Assembly: GCF_030580955.1 (NCBI RefSeq)
Contig: NZ_JAUQON010000016.1
Location: 62,001 to 126,000 of the forward strand
DNA from: Hymenobacter convexus
Lineage (GTDB): Bacteria > Bacteroidota > Bacteroidia > Cytophagales > Hymenobacteraceae
Direction of reading: 5' to 3'
DNA: 64,000 nucleotides
The notes below the pieces were generated by a model. It did no database searches. It was not told the origin of the DNA and saw only the letters and a list, made by a program, of their open reading frames with translations. Shown here piece after piece: positions 37,562 through 44,866 of this stretch (position 1 is its first letter; each line of letters begins with the position of its first letter). The position numbers and the translations under genes are program-made.

Positions 37562-39886
37562 ATGAAGCTTATTATCGTCGAAAGCCCCAACAAGATTAAG
37601 AAAATCAAGGGCTATGCGGGCCCCGATTACGAGGTGGCCGCCTCCGTGGGCCACATTCGGGATTTGCCCGTGGGCGGGGGCGACATTGGGATTGACCGCG
37701 AGCACGGCCACGCCCTGAAATACGTCGTCAGCGACGACAAGAAGGCCGTGGTGGCCAATCTGCGCCGCCTGGCCAAAGCCGCCGGCCCCCAGGGCGTGTA
37801 CCTGGCTACCGACCCCGACCGGGAGGGCGAGGCCATTGCCTTTCACCTCTGCGAGGTGCTGGGCCTCGACCCGCGCACAACCAAGCGTATTGCCTTTCAG
37901 GAAATCACCGAGAAGGCCATCAGGGCCGCGCTGGCTGCGCCCACCACGGTGGACCTGCACCTGGTGCACGCCCAGGAGGGCCGCCGGGCCGTGGATAGGC
38001 TGGTGGGCTTCACCATCAGCCCCGTGCTCAACCGCAAGCTGGCGGCCGGCCTCTCGGCGGGCCGGGTGCAGTCGGTGGCCGTGCGCCTGGTGGTGGAGCG
38101 GGAGCGGCAGATTCAGCAGTTCAGCGACGCATTCACCGTGCCGGTGGTGGCCACGCTGCAGACCAGCCACGGCGAGCAGCTGCGGGCCCGTCGCACGGCC
38201 CTGCCCTTCGCCGCGCTCGACCAGGCGCAGGCCTACTTGCTGCAGGTCGGCCGCGGTGCGGGCTTTGGCGTGCTGGCCGTGGAGAAAAAGCCGGTGGAGC
38301 GCCAGCCCGCGCCGGCTTTTTCGACCTCGACACTGCAGCAGGAAGGCGTGAAAAAGCTTCGGTTCACCGTGCAGAAGGTGTCGGACCTGGCCCAGAAGCT
38401 GTTCGAGGGCGGCCACATCACCTATATCCGCACTGACAGCGTGAACCTGGGAGAGGAGGCTACCCAGCAGGCCCAGGCGCAGATTACGGCGCAGTTCGGA
38501 GCCGGCCAGTTCCAGGCCCGCCAGACCAAAAACAAGGACGGCGCGCAGGAAGCCCACGAAGCCATCCGCCCCACCCACTGGGAGCAGGCCCACGCCGGCG
38601 ACACGCCCGACGAGCAAGCCCTCTACCGGCTGATTTACACCCGCGCCCTGGCTTCGCAGATGCTGGCCGCGCGGTACGACCAGACCACGATAATCCTCGC
38701 GCCGGCGGCCGATGCCGCTGACACCTACACCAGTTCCACCCGCGTGCTCACCCGCGCCGGCTACCTGGCCGTGTACCAGGACGCCGAGGAAGAAGGGGAG
38801 GAGCCCGACGATGAGGCGAAAACGACCCTCCAGCATCCGGTGCAGGAGGGCGAGGCGCTGACGCTGGTCAAGCTGGAGGCGCGGCAGAGCTTTGCCCGGC
38901 CCGCCAAGCGCTACAACGAGGCCACCCTGGTCGCGGACCTAGAAAAGCAGGGCATTGGCCGGCCGAGCACCTACGCGTCAATCCTGCGCACGATTTTCGC
39001 CCGGAAGTACATCGGCACCGGTAGCGTGGCGGGCAAGAAGCTTACCGCGCAGGTGCTGACCTGGCAGGGCGGCCAGCTGACCACCAGCCAACGAAGCGAG
39101 ACGCTGGGCGCGGATAAGGATAAGCTGCTGCCCACGGCCACTGGTACAGAGGTCACGGAGTTTCTGGAGCGCAACTTCCCCAAGGTGATGGACTACAAGT
39201 TCACCGCCGGCTGCGAGGCCGTGTTCGATAAGATTGCCCGGGGTCAGCAGACCTACCAGCAGTTCGTGCCGATGTTCGATAAGAACCTGCTGGGCTGGGT
39301 GGCCGCCGCCGACCAGCTCACCCCGGACCGGGCTGAGTTGCAAAAGCGCCTCGTCGGCCACTTTGAAGGGGCAGAGATGCTGGTGGGAACCGGTAAAAAC
39401 GGCCCCTATATCCTGCACGCCGAGAAATACTACAACATTCCCGAAAGCATCAGCCCCGCGCAGCTGAGCGAGGCACAGGCCCAGGACCTCATTACCCAGC
39501 GCCGGGCGTCGGCTCCCCGCGAGGTGGGCCAGCACGAGGGCAAGCCGGTGGTGGTGGGACAGGGGCCGAAAGGCGTGTACCTGAAGTGGCGCGAGCAGTA
39601 TTTCAACGTGCCGGCCGGCATATCGGCCACGGCCGTTACCCCGGCGCTGGCCGTCAATTACCTCATCAAAGCCCAGGCGGAGGCTGCCAAAAACGTGCTG
39701 GCCACCGTGGGCAAGTACACCATCGGCCGCAACGAGTGGGGCCTTTATGTCACCGATGGGGAGGTAAAAGCTAAGTTTAAGCCCGACTGTACGGAGGAGC
39801 AGGCCCGGGCCACCACGGCCGAACAGGCCGCCGAAATGATTAAAAGCTACAAAGCATGGAAGAAGAAAAACGCGGGCCGGAAGTAG
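37562..39886 (+). CDS. Plasmid-encoded type IA DNA topoisomerase (TopA-like)
   Basis: A 774-residue topoisomerase I. It has the Toprim domain at the start (MKLIIVESPNKIKKIKGY, with DPDREGE at 84-90) and the catalytic Tyr288 in HITYIRTDSVN. The gate domain includes RPSTYASILRTIFARKYIG. The C-terminal part (about 590-770) has TopA_C-type repeats (GTGKNGPYILHAEKYYNIPE) instead of CxxC zinc fingers. It relaxes negatively supercoiled or single-stranded DNA using a transient Tyr-DNA bond. Plasmid copies often support transfer or replication. It follows the small backbone genes on the plus strand; its last 31 bases overlap the next gene. Confidence 0.93.
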   Translation: MKLIIVESPNKIKKIKGYAGPDYEVAASVGHIRDLPVGGGDIGIDREHGHALKYVVSDDKKAVVANLRRLAKAAGPQGVYLATDPDREGEAIAFHLCEVLGLDPRTTKRIAFQEITEKAIRAALAAPTTVDLHLVHAQEGRRAVDRLVGFTISPVLNRKLAAGLSAGRVQSVAVRLVVERERQIQQFSDAFTVPVVATLQTSHGEQLRARRTALPFAALDQAQAYLLQVGRGAGFGVLAVEKKPVERQPAPAFSTSTLQQEGVKKLRFTVQKVSDLAQKLFEGGHITYIRTDSVNLGEEATQQAQAQITAQFGAGQFQARQTKNKDGAQEAHEAIRPTHWEQAHAGDTPDEQALYRLIYTRALASQMLAARYDQTTIILAPAADAADTYTSSTRVLTRAGYLAVYQDAEEEGEEPDDEAKTTLQHPVQEGEALTLVKLEARQSFARPAKRYNEATLVADLEKQGIGRPSTYASILRTIFARKYIGTGSVAGKKLTAQVLTWQGGQLTTSQRSETLGADKDKLLPTATGTEVTEFLERNFPKVMDYKFTAGCEAVFDKIARGQQTYQQFVPMFDKNLLGWVAAADQLTPDRAELQKRLVGHFEGAEMLVGTGKNGPYILHAEKYYNIPESISPAQLSEAQAQDLITQRRASAPREVGQHEGKPVVVGQGPKGVYLKWREQYFNVPAGISATAVTPALAVNYLIKAQAEAAKNVLATVGKYTIGRNEWGLYVTDGEVKAKFKPDCTEEQARATTAEQAAEMIKSYKAWKKKNAGRK

Positions 39887-40218
39887 CGCCCCTGACCTTT
39901 CCCGACCTAAGCCTGGCCCTGCCCTATCAGGACGCGCTGCTCTACGCCCAGAACCGGTTGAAGATGATTGCGCGCGGTGGGCTGCTGCCGTTTTGCGAGG
40001 CGCACAGGTTTCCCTATACCACCATCATCAACCTCAAAAATGGCAACCTGAAGAAGGAGGAGCCTCGGCTGCTACATCGCTTGTTGCGCAGCCTCGACGT
40101 GCCCAACGAGCTGCTGCAGTTTCCGCCGGATAGCCCCAGCCAGCGGTTTTTGCTGCCGGACGGGGAGGCGCTGGCCACCTTCCAGACTCAGATGGCTTAT
40201 TTCAAAGAGACTTGTTGA
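39856..40218 (+). CDS. Small protein coupled to topoisomerase, possible DNA-binding
   Basis: A 120-residue protein overlapping the topoisomerase gene by 31 bases in another frame. The middle (AQNRLKMIARGGLLPFCEAH, then FPYTTIINLKNGNLKKEEPR) resembles the recognition part of a Cro-like helix-turn-helix. The tail is hydrophobic and aromatic. It is the last gene before a strong terminator. The overlap suggests coupled translation and a role alongside the topoisomerase or in its control. The family is not known to me. Confidence 0.6.
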   Translation: MEEEKRGPEVAPLTFPDLSLALPYQDALLYAQNRLKMIARGGLLPFCEAHRFPYTTIINLKNGNLKKEEPRLLHRLLRSLDVPNELLQFPPDSPSQRFLLPDGEALATFQTQMAYFKETC

Positions 40219-40260
40219 AGCTACTTACTATCCAGTATTGCGGTTTTTGGACAAAAAAAT

Positions 40261-40300
40261 AAGGCTCGCAGTCCGTTTGTTGAAACGGACTGCGAGCCTT
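40261..40300. terminator. Strong bidirectional terminator between convergent genes
   Basis: AAGGCTCGCAGTCCGTTT (40261-40278) pairs perfectly with 40283-40300 around the loop GTTG. A runs on one side and AAAA/TTTT on the other allow use in both directions, ending the plus-strand topoisomerase unit and the minus-strand ubiquitin-like operon. Confidence 0.9.
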
Positions 40301-40359
40301 AAAAGTGAGATTACATTGAGAGATTGGTGCTCGCTGACAGCAGCCGAAGCGGATTTTGA

Positions 40360-40824
40360 TTAATCCGCTTCATTTGAAAAGGTCAGTTTATCCCACATTC
40401 TACGCCAGAACCCTTTGGGGGGCTTCACTGGTAGCAATGGCTCAGGAGCTACAATTACCTCATCAACAATGGCAGTTTCAACACTCTTGAACTGCTTCTT
40501 CTTGGCCAATCGGTCCCTAGTTCTGCCTGCGGCAATTTCTCCCGATGACCATTGGCCCGACCACTTGATTTTCCCGTGCTTTATCCAGTAATGTGACTGG
40601 CACGGAAAGCTCCAGTTTCCTATCGAAGGGGTAATGGAGATTGATTCGCCATCATAGATGAGCTTCCAATCGGTCGGCGTCAGCGGCGTAATAACCTTGT
40701 TGCCGCAGCCACAGCAGCAATTGTGTGCTGCTGTGGCGTAGGTCATCGACACATAGAGAATGCCATCTTCCAACACCTTGGGGATGAACTCTACAAATTC
40801 GTGGTTGAGGACGGCGCTCTTCAT
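40360..40824 (-). CDS. DUF6527 family Cys-rich protein (partner of ubiquitin-like operon)
   Basis: A 154-residue protein with the motif AHNCCCGCG (His34, Cys36, 37, 38, 40), the middle motif ISITPSIGNWSFPCQSHYWI (Cys75, His78) and the strand GKIKWSG. These match DUF6527, which is repeatedly found with multiubiquitin and E1-type proteins. The Cys/His set should bind zinc. A Pro/Trp/Arg-rich tail ends the protein. Its ATG overlaps the stop of the E1 gene (ATGA). The role is unknown; in the operon it could be a ligase-like, peptidase-like or recognition part. It is the last gene before the terminator at 40261. Confidence 0.82.
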   Translation of the reverse strand: MKSAVLNHEFVEFIPKVLEDGILYVSMTYATAAHNCCCGCGNKVITPLTPTDWKLIYDGESISITPSIGNWSFPCQSHYWIKHGKIKWSGQWSSGEIAAGRTRDRLAKKKQFKSVETAIVDEVIVAPEPLLPVKPPKGFWRRMWDKLTFSNEAD

Positions 40825-42023
40825 GCTGGCTGGTCCTCATTCTGCAAGATGTTGCCGTCGATAGTGTAGGTGCTATGCAGCTCGTGCTCCAAGTCCTGAT
40901 AAAACCCGGCCATTTTCTTCCACTTTACCACCGCCAACGCTCCGTTCAGGGCATTCAGGTCAGCGATTTGAATGTTCTGCCGGTACTCATTGCCCTCGTC
41001 ACCATCACCGAAGGAAATGCGCTGCTTGTCATGCACATGCGCGCGTTGCTGAGCGCTACTAGCTGTTACCCGCACAATACCACCCAAAGAGTTGGTTTTC
41101 TCATTCAGGTAAATGCCCATACCCACATCAATAAAGGGAATGGCGAATGCTTCCAAAGCCGCGACGATTGCCCGCTTTGCACTACCCTTATCGAGGCACA
41201 AAAATACGAAGTTCATGCTCCGCAGCTGCTCGACATTGGTGGCATCCAGGTAGCCGTCATGCGGGAAAATGTGACGGTGCATGTTGCCATACAAGCTCGC
41301 AAAGTAATTGACTTTTTGCGGCTTGCCTTGTAGTGCCGCCACCGACGGAGCCCCTGGTGAGCGAAACGCATTGTGTTGGGAAAATACGTCGCCGTCGAAG
41401 AGATGAATCTGCTGCACCGGTGTTTTGGCCACTAAATCCAACACATAGGTTCCCGTGCCACCCAGGCCCACGATGGCTACTTTACCAGACGCTAGCTTAT
41501 CGGTAACCATCGAAATCCGCGCCCTGGTGGAGGCCGTGTCGTAATAATGGAAAACCGACTCGTCGGTCGTTGGCTCAATCACTGGGAATGATTTGGCGGT
41601 GACGGAAGTGTCGAGCGCCTCAGCCGCACTCGCAATAATGGCAACGTACGTTGTCACTAGCTGGTAGTAGTCCGAGTAGCCCGCTTGAAGAGGAAAGGGC
41701 TTGCTGGAAAACGTATGGTCAACCAGTACCCCAGCAGCCAATGGCTGCTGGGGCTGGCTTCCGATGACGAGCTTGCTCAATGGGGTGCCATCCTTATCAC
41801 AAGGATACCCACCCGTGAAATAAGCCACGTGCGTCGCCGGTTTCGTGGCGATATTCCCTGCCATTGATAAGTGCGTTACCAATGTTCCGAAGCCAATTGC
41901 TCGGCTCGAATTCACGTACGGAATGCCTTTGGCGAGCAGGAAACCAGCTCTGATTTCCACGTCATAGCCTTCGTTTCGAAGGCGCTGCAGGTCGGGACTA
42001 AGACTTATCAGTTGCTGTTGCAT
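40821..42023 (-). CDS. E1-like ThiF-family adenylyltransferase with N-terminal E2-like domain
   Basis: A 400-residue two-domain protein. Residues 1-165 resemble DUF6791, an E2-like domain, with HVAYFTGGYPCDKDGTPLSK; its Cys75 is one of only two Cys in the protein and the best candidate for a carrier of the ubiquitin-like tail. Residues 170-400 are the adenylating ThiF/E1 domain with GLGGTG (186-191), Asp210 in HLFDGD, Arg221, Lys237 and FLCLDKGSAKR (Cys276). It should activate the C-terminus of the ubiquitin-like protein encoded upstream using ATP. The start overlaps that gene by 26 bases. It belongs to prokaryotic conjugation systems related in principle to the Bil-type systems. Confidence 0.88.
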   Translation of the reverse strand: MQQQLISLSPDLQRLRNEGYDVEIRAGFLLAKGIPYVNSSRAIGFGTLVTHLSMAGNIATKPATHVAYFTGGYPCDKDGTPLSKLVIGSQPQQPLAAGVLVDHTFSSKPFPLQAGYSDYYQLVTTYVAIIASAAEALDTSVTAKSFPVIEPTTDESVFHYYDTASTRARISMVTDKLASGKVAIVGLGGTGTYVLDLVAKTPVQQIHLFDGDVFSQHNAFRSPGAPSVAALQGKPQKVNYFASLYGNMHRHIFPHDGYLDATNVEQLRSMNFVFLCLDKGSAKRAIVAALEAFAIPFIDVGMGIYLNEKTNSLGGIVRVTASSAQQRAHVHDKQRISFGDGDEGNEYRQNIQIADLNALNGALAVVKWKKMAGFYQDLEHELHSTYTIDGNILQNEDQPA

Positions 42024-42669
42024 TGAAAATCATTCCGTCTTTAACCTTAACAACATCTCCTTCTACCAGGCTGCCCTCCGGCTTATTGCCGTGGCCCCTG
42101 CGGTAAGTAAGCGTGTAGCTCACGTTCGGTCCGCTGGCCAGTTCGGCCAACGCGATGATTTCTCGGAACGTCATTTCCTCCTTCGCCACCACATGCGGAG
42201 TCCCGTTTACGATAATGGTGATGTCTTTAGGACCTCCATTGCCGCTGCCATTGTTGCCACTGCCCGGATTGCCGTTCCCAGGATTTTCACCGGAATTGCC
42301 ATTACCGGCACCACCGCTGCCAGAGTTACCTGACCCGGAGTTGCCGTTGCCAGAATTTCCGTTACCTGGGTTTGCACCCGAATCGCCGTTTCCTGCGCCG
42401 CCGTTGCCCGGAGTACCGCCTCCGTTGCCGGAGTTGCCAGCATTGCCGTTGCTCGGATTTTCGCCAGAATTACCGTTTCCGTTACCGCCGCTGTTACCAG
42501 CGCCAGGGTTGCCGTTACCGGGGTTAGGATTTCCAGCCCCCGCGTTTCCATTGCCGGAATTGCCGTTGCCATTATTACCGTTGCCGGCAGCGTTTCCCGC
42601 GTTACCGTTGGCGGGGGGGGTGTTTTTTGTTTCGGGCTCTTTATTCGAGCCTTTGTTACTAGTGTCCAT
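41998..42669 (-). CDS. Multiubiquitin-domain protein with long Asn/Gly-rich N-terminal tail
   Basis: A 223-residue protein. Residues 149-223 form one beta-grasp ubiquitin-like domain of the multiubiquitin type (DITIIVNGTPHVVAKEEMTF ... GDVVKVKDGMIFNATATDKS). The preceding 130 residues are an Asn-Gly-Ser-Pro low-complexity tail (GNGNSGNGN, NPGNGNPG). The C-terminus is ATDKS, not the di-glycine of classic ubiquitins, so activation would use a different end or need trimming. It is the first gene of the three-gene operon with the E1/E2 fusion and DUF6527. Only one ubiquitin-like unit is present, whereas many family members have several; the disordered tail replaces them. Confidence 0.87.
   Translation of the reverse strand: MDTSNKGSNKEPETKNTPPANGNAGNAAGNGNNGNGNSGNGNAGAGNPNPGNGNPGAGNSGGNGNGNSGENPSNGNAGNSGNGGGTPGNGGAGNGDSGANPGNGNSGNGNSGSGNSGSGGAGNGNSGENPGNGNPGSGNNGSGNGGPKDITIIVNGTPHVVAKEEMTFREIIALAELASGPNVSYTLTYRRGHGNKPEGSLVEGDVVKVKDGMIFNATATDKS
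42235..42620. repeat. Imperfect tandem repeat coding the Asn/Gly-rich tail
   Basis: Short degenerate repeats built from GGNAAT/GGCAAC-type codons (seen on the plus strand as GTTGCC, ATTGCC, GTTTCC, GTTACC) fill the 5' half of the ubiquitin-like gene. Such sequence can change in number by slippage in steps of three bases, so tail length may vary between strains. It is inside a gene and is not a CRISPR array. Confidence 0.75.
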
Positions 42670-42805
42670 GTTACTGGAATGTTGGTTTTAGGTGTGTGAA
42701 AGTGACAGGCGCAGGCCAGCATAATTCAATCTTGGTTTGCTGCGAAAACTGCATGAGCAGCCCCGTTCTCCATTCGCCGGACGGGCAAAAGGCAGCAAGC
42801 GGAGG

Positions 42806-42833
42806 TGCGCCTCGCTACTACTAGCGAGGCGCA
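42806..42833. terminator. Hairpin after the DUF2188 gene
   Basis: TGCGCCTCGCTA (42806-42817) pairs perfectly with TAGCGAGGCGCA (42822-42833), loop CTAC. It lies 18 bases beyond the stop of the minus-strand DUF2188 gene and about 140 bases upstream of the ubiquitin-like gene, so it probably insulates the operon from upstream transcription. No long T run follows. Confidence 0.65.
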
Positions 42834-42851
42834 TTCCAATTAGAAAATGAA

Positions 42852-43073
42852 TTAGCCTTTCGAGGACTCGGGGTCGTTGCCGTAGCTGTTTTTCTCCCGA
42901 ATCTGGCCGTTGCGCCCATGAATGAGCAGTTCGCTCCCCCGGTTAATCGCCATCTGGCGGCCGATGGCTGCCGCGGCAGCCTGGGTAGGAACAATAGTGG
43001 CCGCGCGCTCGGCGCCGGCCGTCTTGACTGCCCAGCCGTTTGGCCGGGAGACGATGTGGACGTTTTTGCCCAT
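42852..43073 (-). CDS. DUF2188 family small protein
   Basis: A 73-residue protein with the DUF2188 pattern: HIVSRPNGWAVKTAGAERA at the start, then a helix (PTQAAAAAIGRQMAINRG) and the strand SELLIHGRNGQIREKNSYG. This short beta-beta-alpha-beta domain is widespread and of unknown function. The ATG at 43071-43073 fits the family start; a longer frame adds sequence of low quality. It is a single gene between the toxin-antitoxin pair and the ubiquitin-like operon. Confidence 0.85.
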   Translation of the reverse strand: MGKNVHIVSRPNGWAVKTAGAERAATIVPTQAAAAAIGRQMAINRGSELLIHGRNGQIREKNSYGNDPESSKG

Positions 43074-43352
43074 GGTCGTGGTATTTTGGTAAGCTTGTGG
43101 CCTCAAACCGTGAGGCCGACCGAGCCGGAAAACCACGCACTCATTCGCCGCTAATAAAAAAGCAGCTACTTTCGCACAGAATTTTTCCTGTAAGCAGTGT
43201 GACCCGGTGGCTAACTCCAGGTCCACTCGGAAGAGCGCGGCACGGTACGGGGCTCAATTCGTTACATGCTCGCTTCTCAGTTCCTAAGCGGCCGTCACCT
43301 AGTGGCGGCTGCTTTTTGGTTTTAAAGACACTTCTACATTATAGGTATAAGC

Positions 43353-44411
43353 TTAGTGGTGAGGGATTTTAGTCGCCGCATATAGTTGAAAGGCGTATTT
43401 CTGATAATCAATTAGGTTGCGGTCGGCTTCGTTCTTCTTCCATGCTTCTTCCTGGTGGCTCAGGTCAATCAAGTCGTTGGTTTTGAGCCGGCCGAGGTAA
43501 GTGGCAACTGCATCAAGCGTTTCCCACTCGGCATCGGTTAGTAATTCTTTTTCACGCTTCTTGAGAGGCTCGTACACAACAACGGGCTCGTTGGTGTCGG
43601 AGCGTCGTTTGGTGTGGTCAAGGTCCTGGCTGAGGTAGCCTTCGTCAATCAGCATGCCCAGCTGCATCTGGTACTCCTGCGGTACCGGGCCGTAGGTGAT
43701 GGCCTTGTACTTATTGCCGGAGATGGAGCAGCCGGTGCGGCTGAAATGCAGAAAATCAGCGTAGAACAGCAGCTTCATCAGGCGCACCGTGAACACGTGG
43801 TCCAGATGGTGGTAGAAGTAGAGCACCATCTGCGCAAACTTGTCGAAACGCGGCACCGCGAAGCCGGTCAGGGCCGAGGGTATCTCATCTTGGTTCCAGA
43901 GGTTGCGTTGCAGCAGCTTGGAGATGATGAAACCGGTGGTGGCCTTCTGCTCTCGCTTTAGCTCCTCGGTCCGTTTGATGAGGCGCTCGTATTCGTTGGG
44001 CTTCAATTCATCCTGCTTGTCCTGTACCAACTGGCAGAAGATGCGTGGGTCGCGGGCTAGGCGCAGGTGCGCAGCGTTCGAGGTGCTGGGGATTTCTCCG
44101 TCCTCATACTGCCGGTACTGGTTGGTCCCGAAGTCCATCAGCATCGACATTTTGCTGGCGCTTAGGTCGTATTGCTGACGTAATTGCCGTATCTGCTCCG
44201 GAAAAAGGATGCGGTGCTCTGCGCGGTACTGGTTGTAAATCTGCGTGATATTCAGGTTCTCAACTTCGGCCGTGTGGTACTGCTTATGCGTTTTTTTGCA
44301 TTCGTAAAAGTGCTTGGTGTAGGTAAACGATTCTTTGCGGAAAATTTCCGTAGCGGTTTCAGTCCGCAGCAATGCCGGGCCCGTGGGGCTGTCTATTTGC
44401 TGGGGTATCAT
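43353..44411 (-). CDS. Panacea (DUF4065)-type antitoxin with MqsA-like helix-turn-helix
   Basis: A 352-residue protein in three parts. The N-terminal 60 residues resemble the MqsA/HigA-type N-terminus but retain only one Cys (ECKKTHKQYH), so zinc binding looks lost. A helix-turn-helix follows (IRQLRQQYDLSASKMSMLMD; TNQYRQYEDGEIPSTSNAAH). The C-terminal domain is of the Panacea/DUF4065 type (MKLLFYADFLHFSRTGCSIS; ITYGPVPQEYQMQLGMLIDE). Panacea domains neutralise diverse toxins. Its start overlaps the stop of the upstream toxin gene (ATGA), and a palindrome upstream at 44817-44838 should be its operator. Confidence 0.87.
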   Translation of the reverse strand: MIPQQIDSPTGPALLRTETATEIFRKESFTYTKHFYECKKTHKQYHTAEVENLNITQIYNQYRAEHRILFPEQIRQLRQQYDLSASKMSMLMDFGTNQYRQYEDGEIPSTSNAAHLRLARDPRIFCQLVQDKQDELKPNEYERLIKRTEELKREQKATTGFIISKLLQRNLWNQDEIPSALTGFAVPRFDKFAQMVLYFYHHLDHVFTVRLMKLLFYADFLHFSRTGCSISGNKYKAITYGPVPQEYQMQLGMLIDEGYLSQDLDHTKRRSDTNEPVVVYEPLKKREKELLTDAEWETLDAVATYLGRLKTNDLIDLSHQEEAWKKNEADRNLIDYQKYAFQLYAATKIPHH

Positions 44412-44797
44412 GGTTTGCGTTTCGGGGCAAGCTGGCGCAGGGGGTACGTCATGGGGCGTTCTGATACGCTGTAGGCGATGCCGGCATACGGGTGGTGAAT
44501 GGGGCCCAGGGATACTTCGACGCGCAGCTCCGACGTGTAGATGTTACGCCCGAACACCCAGAGGGGCGGCATATCATCGGCGACGGGGGTGGGGCCTTGC
44601 ACAAAGTCGGTGGGTTCGAGGGCGAGCAGGTGCTCGGTGAGGTTATGGTTAGTGAAACCCAATTTACACAAGGCTTTTAACCCTTTGCAAACGGGGGCAG
44701 TACAGAAGAAGACCAGCGGCGTTACCAGCCGGGCTTTGAACTCGGTCAGAAAGATGCCTGCACTCGTAACGGCAGATGTTGCGGTAAAGTTCTTCAA
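44408..44797 (-). CDS. Probable MqsR-like toxin of the Panacea pair
   Basis: A 129-residue protein. The segment LGFTNHNLTEHLLALEPTDF followed by WVFGRNIYTSELRVEVSLGP can be laid against the MqsR core by eye (helix, SDF/TDF motif, then strands VYLKITV-like), so a RelE-fold mRNA interferase is likely. The match is weak and MqsR's C-terminal residues differ, so another small toxin fold is possible. Placement as the first gene of a coupled pair with an MqsA/Panacea-like antitoxin (four-base overlap) supports the toxin role; toxin-first order is the rule for mqsRA. Confidence 0.65.
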   Translation of the reverse strand: MKNFTATSAVTSAGIFLTEFKARLVTPLVFFCTAPVCKGLKALCKLGFTNHNLTEHLLALEPTDFVQGPTPVADDMPPLWVFGRNIYTSELRVEVSLGPIHHPYAGIAYSVSERPMTYPLRQLAPKRKP

Positions 44798-44816
44798 AGG
44801 TAGTAAAGCCTGCCGA

Positions 44817-44838
44817 AATTCAACTTTAAAGTTGAATT
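44817..44838. promoter_or_regulatory. 22-bp perfect palindrome upstream of the toxin gene
   Basis: AATTCAACTTT (44817-44827) is followed directly by its reverse complement (44828-44838), 19 bases upstream of the toxin ATG. This is the expected location of an autoregulatory operator bound by the antitoxin's helix-turn-helix domain. It is AT-rich and lies between the toxin gene and the end of the type III restriction gene. Confidence 0.8.
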
Positions 44839-44866
44839 AACGAAATGGAAGGAAAGGATTCAGTGG

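Noticed and set aside
37553..38836. Long open frame antisense to the topoisomerase gene
   Set aside because: The topoisomerase frame carries DPDREGE and the catalytic Tyr; the antisense translation has no domain.
42235..42620. Tandem repeats considered as a CRISPR array
   Set aside because: The units are far too short and irregular, lie inside a reading frame, and have no spacer structure or cas genes nearby.
43290..43320. Imperfect GC-rich hairpin followed by a T run on the plus strand
   Set aside because: No plus-strand gene ends before it, and on the minus strand it lacks a T run, so I cannot assign a role.
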